The notes under the pieces are model-generated. The model was not told the DNA's origin, made no database searches, and worked only from the letters and a program-made list of their open reading frames with translations. Source: Bordetella genomosp. 9 (lineage in GTDB: Bacteria; Pseudomonadota; Gammaproteobacteria; Burkholderiales; Burkholderiaceae_B). From it: a DNA stretch of 64,000 nucleotides. This document shows positions 29,176 to 37,495 of the stretch, one piece after another; position 1 is the first letter of the stretch; each line of letters starts with the position of its first letter. A program made the position numbers and the translations under genes. The stretch is taken from NCBI RefSeq assembly GCF_002119725.1, contig NZ_CP021109.1:2046001-2110000 (forward strand), written 5' to 3'.

Positions 29176-30318
29176 ATGGATCTCGTCATTGCCCGACCCG
29201 AAGGACTCTATTGCCCGCCCGGCGACTTCTACATCGACCCATGGCGTCCGGTGGAACGGGCGGTCATCACCCACGCGCACGCCGACCATGCGCGCGGCGG
29301 ACACCGGCATTACCTTGCCGCGGCGCCCGGCGCCGGCGTGCTGCGCAGCCGCCTGGGAAACATCGATCTGGATGCCGTCCCGTACGGCGAGGCGCGCGTC
29401 CACAATGGCGTGCGGATCAGCCTGCATCCGGCCGGCCATGTCCTGGGTTCCGCGCAGGTGCGGATCGAGCACCAGGGCCAGGTGTGGGTGGCCTCGGGCG
29501 ACTACAAACTGCAGGAGGATGGCACCTGCGATCCTTATGTACCGGTCGCGTGTGATGTCTTCATTACAGAATCCACTTTCGGTCTGCCCATCTATCGGTG
29601 GGACCCGGTCGAGCGGGTTCGCGCCGATATCAACGCGTGGTGGGCCGCCAATGCCTCGCAGGGGCGGCCTTCCGTACTGTTCTGCTACGCCTTCGGCAAG
29701 GCGCAGCGCATCCTGCACGGCCTGGATGCATCGATCGGCCCCATCGTGGCGCATGGCGCGGTGGAGGCTTTGAACCGCGTCTACCGCGAATCAGGCGTGC
29801 GGCTTCCGGACACGATCATGGCGGCGGACCTGCGGGATGCGGCCGCCTTGCGCCGCGCGCTGGTGCTGGCCCCGCCATCTGCGCGCGGCTCGGCCTGGAT
29901 GCGGCGGTTCGGCGACCACGCCGACGCCTTCGCCAGCGGATGGATGCGGCTGCGCGGCGCACGGCGGCGGCGGGGCGTCGATCGGGGCTTCGTCATGTCC
30001 GACCATGCGGATTGGCCGGGCCTGCAAGCGGCCATCGCGGCTACAGGGGCCGGGCGGGTCATCGTCACCCACGGCAGTGTCGGTGTGCTCGTGCGCTGGC
30101 TGAACGAGACCGGACTGCAGGCGCAGGCTTTTTCCACGGAGTACGGGGCCGAGGAAGACGAGGGCGGATCGGCGCCCGCGCCGGCCGAGGCGGCTGGGGC
30201 GGCCGGCGACGGAGCGGACGATGGGCCGGACGGCGGCGCAGGGGACAAAGCGGGCGACGCATCCGGCAGCGATGGCAACGGCGGCCCGCACCCAACGCCC
30301 GGAGAGCAGGCGCCATGA
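29176..30318 (+). CDS. Ligase-associated MBL-fold DNA exonuclease
   Basis: Metallo-beta-lactamase-fold nuclease of the beta-CASP-like 'ligase-associated exonuclease' family (380 residues from ATG 29176). Metal motif THAHADHARGG (His33-His38), PAGHVLGSAQV, and SGDYKLQEDGTCDPY with TESTFGLPIY are family motifs; VMSDHADWPGL and VTHGS give the C-terminal histidines. The start MDLVIARPEG is the family N-terminus; the frame upstream is unrelated. The last ~55 residues (after STEYGAEED) are an acidic Gly/Ala/Asp low-complexity tail probably unstructured and not part of the family core. It overlaps the DNA ligase start by ATGA. The pair is usually found with an Lhr-type helicase and a phosphoesterase, both absent here. 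Confidence 0.9.
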   Translation: MDLVIARPEGLYCPPGDFYIDPWRPVERAVITHAHADHARGGHRHYLAAAPGAGVLRSRLGNIDLDAVPYGEARVHNGVRISLHPAGHVLGSAQVRIEHQGQVWVASGDYKLQEDGTCDPYVPVACDVFITESTFGLPIYRWDPVERVRADINAWWAANASQGRPSVLFCYAFGKAQRILHGLDASIGPIVAHGAVEALNRVYRESGVRLPDTIMAADLRDAAALRRALVLAPPSARGSAWMRRFGDHADAFASGWMRLRGARRRRGVDRGFVMSDHADWPGLQAAIAATGAGRVIVTHGSVGVLVRWLNETGLQAQAFSTEYGAEEDEGGSAPAPAEAAGAAGDGADDGPDGGAGDKAGDASGSDGNGGPHPTPGEQAP

Positions 30319-31985
30319 AGGACTTTGCCGACCTCTACGCCAAGCTCGACGCCACGACCTCGAGCAATGCCAAGCTGGCCGCCATGCGCGATTACTTTGG
30401 CGCTGCGCCGCCCGCCGACGGCGCCTGGGCGGCGTACTTCCTGGCCGGCGGCAAGCCGCGTCAACTGGTGCCGACCAAGGTCCTGCGCCAGTTCATTACC
30501 GAAGCCGCGGGCGTGCCGGAATGGCTGTTTGAGGAAAGCTACCAGGCCGTGGGCGACCTTGCCGAGACGCTGGCGCTGTTGCTCCCGGATCCAGGGGAGC
30601 CGGACAGCGCCAGCCTGTCCGAATGGGTCGAGGAACGGCTGCTGCCCCTGCGCGGCCTGCCTCCGGCCGAAACGATGTACCGCTTGAAGGACCTGTTCGG
30701 GCGCCTGGATCAGCATGGGCGCTTCGTCTGCGCAAAACTGATGACGGGCAGCATGCGCGTCGGCGTGTCCAAGCTGCTGCTGACGCGCGCGCTGGCGGAG
30801 GTCGCCGGCGTCGAGACCCGTCACATGGCGCAGCGGCTGATCGGCTACACCGACATCAGCGCGCGGCCCCACGCCGCGGCTTTCTCGCGGCTGCTGGAGC
30901 CGGTCTCGCATGACGCCCAGGCGCGGGCCGACGGCCAGCCGTATCCCTTTTTCCTGGCCCATCCGCTGGCGGCCGATCCCGCCGACTTCGAGCAGCTGCT
31001 GGGGCCGCCCGCGCGCTGGCAGATCGAATGGAAGTGGGACGGCATACGGGCGCAGATCGTCCGCCGCGCGGAGCAGACATGGGTCTGGTCGCGCGGCGAG
31101 GAACTGGTCACCGAACGTTTCCCGGAACTGATGCGCCTGGGCAACCGTCTGCCCGATGGCACCGTGCTCGACGGGGAGATCGTGGTCTGGCGCGAGGGCA
31201 GGGTGCAGCCCTTCGCCCAGCTGCAGCAGCGCCTTGGCCGCAAGACCGTTGGCGCCAGGCTGCTGGCGGAAGCACCCGTCGTGCTGCTCACCTACGATTT
31301 GCTTGAACTGGACGGTGAAGATCAGCGCGGGCGGTCCCAGGCCGAACGCCGCGCCGCGCTCGAGCGGCTGGCCGATCGGGTGAGCGACCCCGCCCTGGTC
31401 CTGTCGCCGGTGCTGAGCGGCGAAAACTGGCAAGACCTGGCGCGGCAACGCGAAGCGTCCCGCAGTCTGGGCGTGGAGGGGATGATGCTGAAAGCCGCCG
31501 ACGCCCGCTATGGCGTGGGCCGCACCAAGGACGTGGGCGTGTGGTGGAAATGGAAGGTCGACCCGTTTTCCGTTGACGCGGTATTGATCTACGCCCAGCG
31601 CGGGCATGGCCGGCGGGCCAGTCTCTACACCGACTACACGTTCGCGGTGTGGGACGGTCCGCCCGGCGCGCCCGACCGCAAGCTCGTGCCTTTTGCCAAG
31701 GCGTACTCCGGCCTGACCGATGCGGAGATACGCCAGGTCGATGCCATCGTGCGGCGCACCACGGTGGAAAAGTTCGGACCGGTGCGCAGCCTAGAACCGA
31801 CCCAGGTATTCGAACTGGGCTTCGAAGGCATCGCGCGCAGCACCCGGCACAAAAGCGGCATCGCCGTCCGGTTTCCACGCATGCTCCGGTGGCGCCAGGA
31901 CAAGACGCCGGCGGACGCCGATACCCTGGACACGCTGGAGGCGCTTCTGCCCGATACAGCCGGGGTGCTGGTTTCCGGCAAGTAG
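30315..31985 (+). CDS. ATP-dependent DNA ligase
   Basis: Seals nicks using ATP, acting with the upstream nuclease in a bacterial repair pathway that remains poorly defined. 556 residues, typical of the bacterial ligase found with MBL exonuclease. N-terminal DNA-binding helical domain (residues 1 to about 200), then the adenylation domain with KWDGIR (active-site Lys240), followed by ELVTERFPEL, DGEIVVW, EGMMLK, and KWKVDP; the C-terminal OB fold ends with RKSGIAVRFPRMLRWRQDK-type sequence. Not a LigD: there is no primase or phosphoesterase domain. The ATG overlaps the exonuclease stop. Confidence 0.94.
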   Translation: MKDFADLYAKLDATTSSNAKLAAMRDYFGAAPPADGAWAAYFLAGGKPRQLVPTKVLRQFITEAAGVPEWLFEESYQAVGDLAETLALLLPDPGEPDSASLSEWVEERLLPLRGLPPAETMYRLKDLFGRLDQHGRFVCAKLMTGSMRVGVSKLLLTRALAEVAGVETRHMAQRLIGYTDISARPHAAAFSRLLEPVSHDAQARADGQPYPFFLAHPLAADPADFEQLLGPPARWQIEWKWDGIRAQIVRRAEQTWVWSRGEELVTERFPELMRLGNRLPDGTVLDGEIVVWREGRVQPFAQLQQRLGRKTVGARLLAEAPVVLLTYDLLELDGEDQRGRSQAERRAALERLADRVSDPALVLSPVLSGENWQDLARQREASRSLGVEGMMLKAADARYGVGRTKDVGVWWKWKVDPFSVDAVLIYAQRGHGRRASLYTDYTFAVWDGPPGAPDRKLVPFAKAYSGLTDAEIRQVDAIVRRTTVEKFGPVRSLEPTQVFELGFEGIARSTRHKSGIAVRFPRMLRWRQDKTPADADTLDTLEALLPDTAGVLVSGK

Positions 31986-32022
31986 GCGGGCTCGGGGCTC
32001 ATCGCCTCACGAGTTCGCCGGG

Positions 32023-32059
32023 TCACGGGCCGCGGGTTCACGGATCACGGATTCACGGA
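32023..32059. repeat. Short TCACGG(A/G) repeats between convergent genes
   Basis: The heptamer TCACGGR occurs at 32023, 32038, 32045 and 32053 in the 67-nt space between the ligase stop and the convergent LysR stop (32053). Function unknown; simple slippage is possible. Confidence 0.5.
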
Positions 32060-32979
32060 CTCGCGTCCTGCGTCATCAGTTCGGCCACAACGCCGCGCAT
32101 CCAGCGATGCGAGGGCACCTCGTCCCATCTGGCATGCCAGACCATGTTGTAGTGGGATTTCGGCAGTTTGAAGCCCAGCTCCAATACGTGCAGCCGATGA
32201 AACCGGGCGATATAGGTTGCGAGCTTGCGCGGCATCGTCACCGCGAGGTCGGTCTGCAACAGTATGAGCGGCACATGGCTCATGCTGGAGACATAGAGGT
32301 CGAAGCGGCGATGGCGGCCGTGGGTGCGTAGCCAGGCGTCGACTTCGTTGTCCTTGCCGAACATGTCGGTGGTTGTGACGAAGCGCAGTTCGCAGAACCG
32401 GGCCGGCGTGAGCTTCGCGCGTGCGGCGGGATGGCCGTGCCGCACCAGGCACACGCGGTCGTCGTCGAACAGCCCCAGGCTCTGGAAACGGGAACCGATA
32501 TCTTCGAATCGGCCCAGGGCAATATCGATGGAGTGATCCTCCAATTGCTTTTCCGGAAGCGCGACGCCTTGCATGTTGACGAAGGCGAATCGCACGTTCG
32601 GCGCGTGCTTGTCGCAATAGCTGCGCAGGCGCGGGGCCAGCATCCATTCGATCGTGTGGCGCGCCGCGATGCGAAAGGTCCGCGCCGATTGTTGCGGGTC
32701 GAAGCTGCCGCCCGTTTCCATGATGCCGCCGATGGCGGCCAGCGCTTCGCGCACCGTCGGGCGGATCTCCAAGGCGCGCGGGGTAGGGACGAGCTGCCGC
32801 CGGACCAGGACGAACAGCGGATCGGCGAAAACGCGCCGAAGCTCCGCCAGCTTGCGGCTGATGCCGGGCTGGGTCGTATGCAGCCGCGCGGCCGTCTCGG
32901 TGGCGCTGCGGGTTTCCATCAATAGCTCGAAAACGGTCAGCAGGTTCAGGTTGACCTTGCGCAGGGCGTCCAGTTCCAC
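32053..32979 (-). CDS. LysR-family transcriptional regulator
   Basis: 308-residue LysR regulator. The winged HTH is at about residues 10-65 (LLTVFELLMETRSATETAAR, TTQPGISRKLAELR), followed by the two-lobed effector-binding domain. The start is GTG 32979, giving MELDALRKVNLNLL; no clear ribosome binding site is visible and no better in-frame start exists. It is divergent from the C45 acyltransferase gene 131 nt away, with an AT-rich inverted repeat between them, so it most likely controls that cluster in response to its substrate. Confidence 0.9.
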   Translation of the reverse strand: MELDALRKVNLNLLTVFELLMETRSATETAARLHTTQPGISRKLAELRRVFADPLFVLVRRQLVPTPRALEIRPTVREALAAIGGIMETGGSFDPQQSARTFRIAARHTIEWMLAPRLRSYCDKHAPNVRFAFVNMQGVALPEKQLEDHSIDIALGRFEDIGSRFQSLGLFDDDRVCLVRHGHPAARAKLTPARFCELRFVTTTDMFGKDNEVDAWLRTHGRHRRFDLYVSSMSHVPLILLQTDLAVTMPRKLATYIARFHRLHVLELGFKLPKSHYNMVWHARWDEVPSHRWMRGVVAELMTQDASP

Positions 32980-33009
32980 AGGCGTCGGCGATCCATATCA
33001 AAATCGGCA

Positions 33010-33026
33010 TTATAGATTTCATATAA
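33010..33026. promoter_or_regulatory. Candidate LysR binding site / promoter region
   Basis: TTATA-gatttca-TATAA is an inverted repeat with the AT-rich T-N11-A character of LysR sites, located in the only AT-rich patch (33000-33040) between the divergent LysR and C45 genes. Confidence 0.45.
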
Positions 33027-33110
33027 ATAATTTGATGTTATGTCCGGGCAAACTTAGGATGGCTTCGCTGCGAGGCACGGTTGCGCTTCGCAAAGCGATG
33101 GAGAAAGCAC

Positions 33111-34244
33111 ATGAGCGCAAGACCGGTGAAGCCGTTTCCCCTTTACGAAGTCAGCGGGGCGCCCGCGAACCGGGGGCGGGCGTACGGGGAGCAGGCGCGG
33201 GAACGCATCGCGCGTTCGATTGCCCACTACAGCGAGCAGGCGGCACGCTGGCGGCTGGCACGCACGGAGATCGACCGGATCATCCACAGCTATATCCCGG
33301 CGGTGAAGAAGTTCGACGAGAACTACCTGACCGAGATGCAGGGGATCGCCGAGGGCGCCGGCGTACGTCTGGAGGACATCTTCCTGCTGAATGCGCGGAC
33401 CGAGGTCATGAAGCTCGCCTTCAAGCCCGAATTGCGGGCCCGGCTGCTGGGCGAATCGAACGACGGCTGCACCTCGGTGAAGGTGACGCGCCAGGCGACG
33501 GCCGACGGGCAGCTGATACATGCCCAGAACTGGGATTGGAAGGAAGAGTGTGCCGAGACGGGCGTGGTCTTGCGCATTCTGCGCGACGACGGTCCGGACA
33601 TCCTGACGTTCACCGAGGCGGGCATGCTCGCCCGCTCGGGTTTCAATTCCGCGGGCATTTCGATCACCGGGAACAACTTGGAATCGGATCGCGATTACCG
33701 CCAGATCGGCGTGCCGCTGCCCTTGATCAGGCGCAAGGCGCTGGAGAGCCCGTATCTGGCTCTGGCACTGCATGCGGTATATGCCACGCCGAAGACCGGC
33801 TCGAACAATATGGCCGTCTGCCATCGTGAAGGCGTGGCGATCAACTTCGAATGCGCGCCCGATGAAAGCTTCCTGTTGCATCCCGAGAACGGACTGCTCG
33901 TGCATTCGAATCACTGGCTCAGTCCGATCGCGCTGGCCAAATTGAAGGACACCGGCATCGCGTTTTCCCCCTGCACGCTGTACCGCGAGCAGCGCGTGCG
34001 CGAGCTGCTGACCCCGCATGTCGGCCGGATCACGGCGGACACGGTCAAGCAGGCGCTGCTGGACGACTTCCAGACGCCGTGGTCGGTCTGCCGCCCGCCG
34101 CGTCAGGACTTCGGGCGCGACACGCGCAGCGCCACGGTGTCCACGGTCGTGATGCAGCCCGCGCGCGGCCTCATGGAAGTGGCCAGCCTGCCGGCGCTGG
34201 ACCCCACCTTCACCACCTACGAATTGCCTGTGCGCGGACGCTGA
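33111..34244 (+). CDS. C45-family autoproteolytic acyltransferase/hydrolase
   Basis: Ntn-hydrolase of peptidase family C45 (acyl-CoA:6-aminopenicillanic acid acyltransferase-like), 377 residues. Such proteins cut themselves before a Cys that becomes the N-terminal nucleophile; here this is DGC with Cys120, followed by TSVKVTRQATADG and IHAQNWDWKEE, the family core. No signal peptide, so it acts in the cytoplasm. ATG 33111 has GGAG seven bases upstream; the frame above it is unrelated. Followed by a Bug receptor and two NodB-fold genes in the same direction and preceded by a divergent LysR gene, so an amide- or lactam-containing substrate taken up from outside is plausible, but that is inference. 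Confidence 0.88.
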   Translation: MSARPVKPFPLYEVSGAPANRGRAYGEQARERIARSIAHYSEQAARWRLARTEIDRIIHSYIPAVKKFDENYLTEMQGIAEGAGVRLEDIFLLNARTEVMKLAFKPELRARLLGESNDGCTSVKVTRQATADGQLIHAQNWDWKEECAETGVVLRILRDDGPDILTFTEAGMLARSGFNSAGISITGNNLESDRDYRQIGVPLPLIRRKALESPYLALALHAVYATPKTGSNNMAVCHREGVAINFECAPDESFLLHPENGLLVHSNHWLSPIALAKLKDTGIAFSPCTLYREQRVRELLTPHVGRITADTVKQALLDDFQTPWSVCRPPRQDFGRDTRSATVSTVVMQPARGLMEVASLPALDPTFTTYELPVRGR

Positions 34245-34325
34245 GGGGCGCCGGCAAAGAGCGGCCAAGCCAGCGGCCGGCATCGCGCCGAGCATATGTT
34301 CGACAACATCACAAGGGAAAAAGTC

Positions 34326-35357
34326 ATGAAGACGGTATCCAGACAGTATCCGGGCGCCCGCCGCGCATTCATCAAGACCCTGGCTGGCGCCGCGGCATCG
34401 CTCGCCATGGGCGCGGCCGCGCTGGCGCCCGCCGCGGCGAGTGCGGAATCGGGCGAAGTCTATCCCGCTCGGCCCATCCGGCTGATCGTGCCGTTCGCGG
34501 CGGGCGGCGGCACCGATATCCAGGCCCGCATCATCGCGCAGGAATTGGGCAAGGTGCTGGGCCAGACGGTGGTCGTGGAAAACAAACCGGGCGCTGGCGG
34601 CAGCATCGGCGCCAGCTTCGTCGCCCAGTCCAAGCCGGACGGCTATACGCTTCTGGTCGGCTCGACCGGCACGCATGCCGCCAATCAGTTCCTGTACTCG
34701 AAGCTGCCCTACGACCCGGTCAAGGATTTCACGCCCATCACGCTGCTCGCTACCTTCGACAACGTCGTGGTAGTCCCGGAGTCCTCCAAAGTGAAGACGC
34801 TTGCGGAGCTGATCGACACCGCGAAGAAGAATCCAGGCAAGCTGGATTACGGCGTGACCACGGTGGGCAGTTCATCGCATCTGGCAGTGGAGAAATTCAA
34901 GCGCGACGCCGGCATCGATGCGTCGCCGGTGCCGTACAACGGAGCAGGGCAGGCCACGACCGACCTGCTTGCCGGACGCCTGGACTTCATGCTGGACCTG
35001 GTCGGCACGCAGATAGGCAATATCAAGGCGGGGAAGGTCCGGCCCATCGCGACCACGGCGCTGCAACGCAATGCCGTGCTGCCCGATGTGCCCACCATCG
35101 CCGAATCCGGCTATCCGGGCTTCAGCGCCGTGGGCTGGGTCGCCTTGCTCGGACCGGCGGGCATGCCGCAGCAAGCCGTCGACACGCTGTACAAGGCCAT
35201 CGAAAAGGTCTACGCGATGCCGGACTTCCAGGCCACCATGCGTGCGCGATCCTTCGATATCGCGGCCATGCCGCCCAAGGAGTTTGCCGAGTTCCTGGCG
35301 AACGAACGGCAGAAGTGGGGCGCCGTGGTGCGTGAATCGCATATCAAGCTGGACTGA
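34326..35357 (+). CDS. Bug-family (TctC-like) periplasmic solute-binding receptor
   Basis: Tripartite tricarboxylate transporter receptor of the Bug family, greatly expanded in Bordetella and relatives; binds a small carboxylate or amide in the periplasm. 343 residues. The signal peptide has a twin-arginine-like ARRAFIKTLAGAAAS motif and ends near ASA-ES at residue ~40. Family motifs YPARPIRLIVPFAAGGGTD, VVVENKPGAGGSIG and DGYTLL are present. ATG 34326 has AAGGGA upstream. No TctA/TctB membrane genes are nearby, so this is an orphan receptor. Confidence 0.93.
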   Translation: MKTVSRQYPGARRAFIKTLAGAAASLAMGAAALAPAAASAESGEVYPARPIRLIVPFAAGGGTDIQARIIAQELGKVLGQTVVVENKPGAGGSIGASFVAQSKPDGYTLLVGSTGTHAANQFLYSKLPYDPVKDFTPITLLATFDNVVVVPESSKVKTLAELIDTAKKNPGKLDYGVTTVGSSSHLAVEKFKRDAGIDASPVPYNGAGQATTDLLAGRLDFMLDLVGTQIGNIKAGKVRPIATTALQRNAVLPDVPTIAESGYPGFSAVGWVALLGPAGMPQQAVDTLYKAIEKVYAMPDFQATMRARSFDIAAMPPKEFAEFLANERQKWGAVVRESHIKLD

Positions 35358-35370
35358 ACCGGGGCGAGAG

Positions 35371-36201
35371 ATGAGACAAGAAATTCTGTTTCCCGAGGAC
35401 ATGCGCTGCGTCGTACTCATCGGCATCGACTTCGACGGTCCCAGCCATGAAGTCGGGCGCGGCATCGCGCCGTTGGGCAAGCATTCCTGGGGCAATTATT
35501 CCGCGCGTTGCGGCGTGCCGCGGCACATGGACATGCTGGCCCGCCACGGCGTCCCGGCCACTTTCTTCATTCCCGGCTACGATGCGCAGCACTATCCGAA
35601 GACGGTGGAAGAAATCCGGCGCCGCGGCTTCGAGGTCGCGGCTCACGGTTATCTGCACGAGGCCTGGGAGCTCGGAGCGGCGGAAGAAGAAACGCTGTTG
35701 CGCAAGACCGACGCGATCCTGCGCGAGATCATGGGCGAGCCGGTCCGGGGATGGCGCTCGCCCTCCGGCCGCAAAAGCGACCGGACCATGGCCGTTCTGA
35801 AGTCGCTGGGCTACATCTACGACTCCAGCGACAAGGACTACGACCGGCCGTATCGCCTGCGCTTCGGCAAGGGGCCGGACGACGTCATCGTGGAGCTGCC
35901 CAATAACACCTACAGCCTGGACGACTTCCCGTTCTACAAGTTCAGCTATACGCCGCCATCGGAAGTGCTGGAGCAATGGAAGGCCGAGTTCGATGCCATC
36001 TACGGCGCGGACCGGTTTTTCGTGATGTCCTTGCATCCCCGTTCGGGCTGGGGTTCCGGCACGCCTTCGCGCACCAAGGCCCTGTCCGACCTGATCGCCT
36101 ACATGAAAGGGCACGACGGGGTGCGGTTCATGGAGTACCGGGCCTTCGCGCAATGGTGCCTGGACAACCGCAACAACATGGAAGAGGTTTCCTTTCTATG
36201 A
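35371..36201 (+). CDS. NodB-fold polysaccharide deacetylase-family hydrolase (intact metal site)
   Basis: 276 residues with the NodB homology fold, which includes polysaccharide deacetylases and PuuE-type ureide/imide hydrolases. Without a signal peptide it is cytoplasmic, favouring a small-molecule amidase role. Motif 1 is IDFDG (Asp20, Asp22), motif 2 AAHGYLH (metal ligands His92 and His96), motif 3 WRSPSG (around Arg129), and LHPRSGWG carries the C-terminal His222. So the metal site looks complete. The gene starts 13 nt after the Bug gene with GGGGCGAGAG upstream and overlaps the next NodB gene by ATGA. Confidence 0.88.
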   Translation: MRQEILFPEDMRCVVLIGIDFDGPSHEVGRGIAPLGKHSWGNYSARCGVPRHMDMLARHGVPATFFIPGYDAQHYPKTVEEIRRRGFEVAAHGYLHEAWELGAAEEETLLRKTDAILREIMGEPVRGWRSPSGRKSDRTMAVLKSLGYIYDSSDKDYDRPYRLRFGKGPDDVIVELPNNTYSLDDFPFYKFSYTPPSEVLEQWKAEFDAIYGADRFFVMSLHPRSGWGSGTPSRTKALSDLIAYMKGHDGVRFMEYRAFAQWCLDNRNNMEEVSFL

Positions 36202-37079
36202 GCACGTACACCTGGCCTGACGGCGCACGCGCGGTGGTTCTGCTGACCGTGAACTTCGACGCCGAATCCTTCGATCTGAAAGAGGTGCCGCCCGAGCGCA
36301 TGTTCGGCCGCTACTCCTATGGCCGCTACGGAATCCGCGCGGGCTTTCCCCGCCTGGTCGCCTTGCTGAAAAAGCACGCCGTGCCCGCCACCTTCTTCGT
36401 CCCCGGCACGGACGCCCGGCGCAATCCGGGCCTGATCCGCGAATTGGCCGGGGAGGGCCATGAAATCGCCGCGCGCGGCGTGGGCCTGGAAGACTTCGGC
36501 GCGCTCGGCGACCAGGAAGTCGAGGTGCTGAAGGCTTCGCGCGACATCCTGGCCGACGTCGTCGGCATCGCGCCCGAAGGTTTCCGGGCGCCGGCCGGGC
36601 AGTTGTCGTCCAGAACGCTGGAGCGGCTGGCCGAGACGGGATACACGTACGACGCCACGTTCCAGGATGCCGATTTCCCTTATGTTTTCGGCTTGTCCGG
36701 CGGCAGAAAGCTGGTGGAGCTGCCTTCCAGCTTCGCGCTTGATGACGCGCCGATCTACTCTGCGCGGCATACGCATGCGCGCCTGCTTTCGATCTGGCGC
36801 GATGAAGTGGCCGCGATGCATGACGAAGGCACGCTGATTCCGATCACGGTGAACCTGCGCGGCGACTTCGGCTCCACGCGCGCCGCGCGCATCGCGGTCC
36901 TGGATACGCTGTTGACCGAGCTCAGGCAAATGGCCGGCGTGCGGTTCATGACCGGCCGGCAGCTGGCGGCGCATACGCTGGCGCAGAACCCGTCGCCGGA
37001 ACCCGATCCCTATCTTGCGCATGCCGAGACACTCGCCAACACGGTGTATCGCGGCGATCTGGCGATCCGGCCGCTGTAG
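36198..37079 (+). CDS. NodB-fold paralogue lacking metal ligands (probable pseudoenzyme)
   Basis: 293 residues, same fold and order as the previous protein (VPATFFVPGTDARRNPGLI, FRAPAGQLS, LVELPSSFALDDAPI) and translationally coupled to it by an ATGA overlap. Key residues are changed: the first motif is VNFDA (Asn19 in place of the first Asp), the His pair becomes AARGVGL (Arg93 and Leu97), and the terminal LHP motif becomes NLRG (Arg221). Without metal ligands hydrolysis of the usual type is unlikely; it may be a partner subunit or binder for its paralogue. No signal peptide. Confidence 0.85.
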   Translation: MSTYTWPDGARAVVLLTVNFDAESFDLKEVPPERMFGRYSYGRYGIRAGFPRLVALLKKHAVPATFFVPGTDARRNPGLIRELAGEGHEIAARGVGLEDFGALGDQEVEVLKASRDILADVVGIAPEGFRAPAGQLSSRTLERLAETGYTYDATFQDADFPYVFGLSGGRKLVELPSSFALDDAPIYSARHTHARLLSIWRDEVAAMHDEGTLIPITVNLRGDFGSTRAARIAVLDTLLTELRQMAGVRFMTGRQLAAHTLAQNPSPEPDPYLAHAETLANTVYRGDLAIRPL

Positions 37080-37111
37080 CCGTACGGCCGATACCTCCTT
37101 GCTGTCGCACG

Positions 37112-37138
37112 TGCCCGCGGCATGCACGGCCGCGGGCA
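37112..37138. terminator. GC hairpin after the NodB pair
   Basis: GCCCGCGGC and GCCGCGGGC form a perfect 9-bp stem with a 7-nt loop, 33 nt after the second NodB stop. It is followed by tgggctttgctc and not a T-run. Probable transcript end for the C45-Bug-NodB operon. Confidence 0.5.
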
Positions 37139-37203
37139 TGGGCTTTGCTCAACCTTCCGCGCAGCCGGCCATATGGCGCCGGCACCAGACAAGGAGAATA
37201 GCG

Positions 37204-37281
37204 ATGCGCGGAATTCTGCTTTGGCTCTTGGGCATTCCCCTTCCCATCATCATCCTGCTCTGGCTGTTTCATGTGATCTGA
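37204..37281 (+). CDS. 25-residue single-pass membrane peptide
   Basis: Encodes MRGILLWLLGIPLPIIIL followed by LWLFHVI, one hydrophobic helix with a Gly-x-Pro-x-Pro kink. It has a near-perfect AAGGAG ribosome binding site seven bases before the ATG, which distinguishes it from the random frames around it. It lies alone between two strong hairpins. Similar very short hydrophobic proteins are widespread in proteobacteria but I cannot name a function. Confidence 0.72.
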   Translation: MRGILLWLLGIPLPIIILLWLFHVI

Positions 37282-37296
37282 CGATCGCAAGTCCTG

Positions 37297-37327
37297 GGGA
37301 CCCGGCTCCCACAGGGCGCCGGGTCCC
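37297..37327. terminator. GC hairpin after the membrane peptide gene
   Basis: GGGACCCGGC and GCCGGGTCCC form a perfect 10-bp stem with an 11-nt loop, 15 nt after the small gene's stop. No T-run. Confidence 0.5.
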
Positions 37328-37495
37328 GGCAGACGGCCCATGCGCAAGGCCACGGCCCTGCACCTGTCCGGCAAGGGGGGTACTGTCCATTCCAGTGTTG
37401 CCCATGCCGGTGCCGGCCATTCCGGTACGGTATATCGGCTGGCAAGCGCCGCGGCGGGGCGTATAGTACGCAGCGACTCAATTCCGCCACGACCC

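Noticed and set aside
30315..31985. LigD of the Ku end-joining system
   Set aside because: Only ligase domains are present, with no primase or phosphoesterase domain and no ku gene; the adjacent MBL exonuclease defines a different ligase group.
37380..37440. Tandem repeat with CCATTCC/CCATGCC and CCGGT elements before the MFS gene
   Set aside because: The three elements are irregular in spacing and sequence and could be chance in GC-rich DNA.
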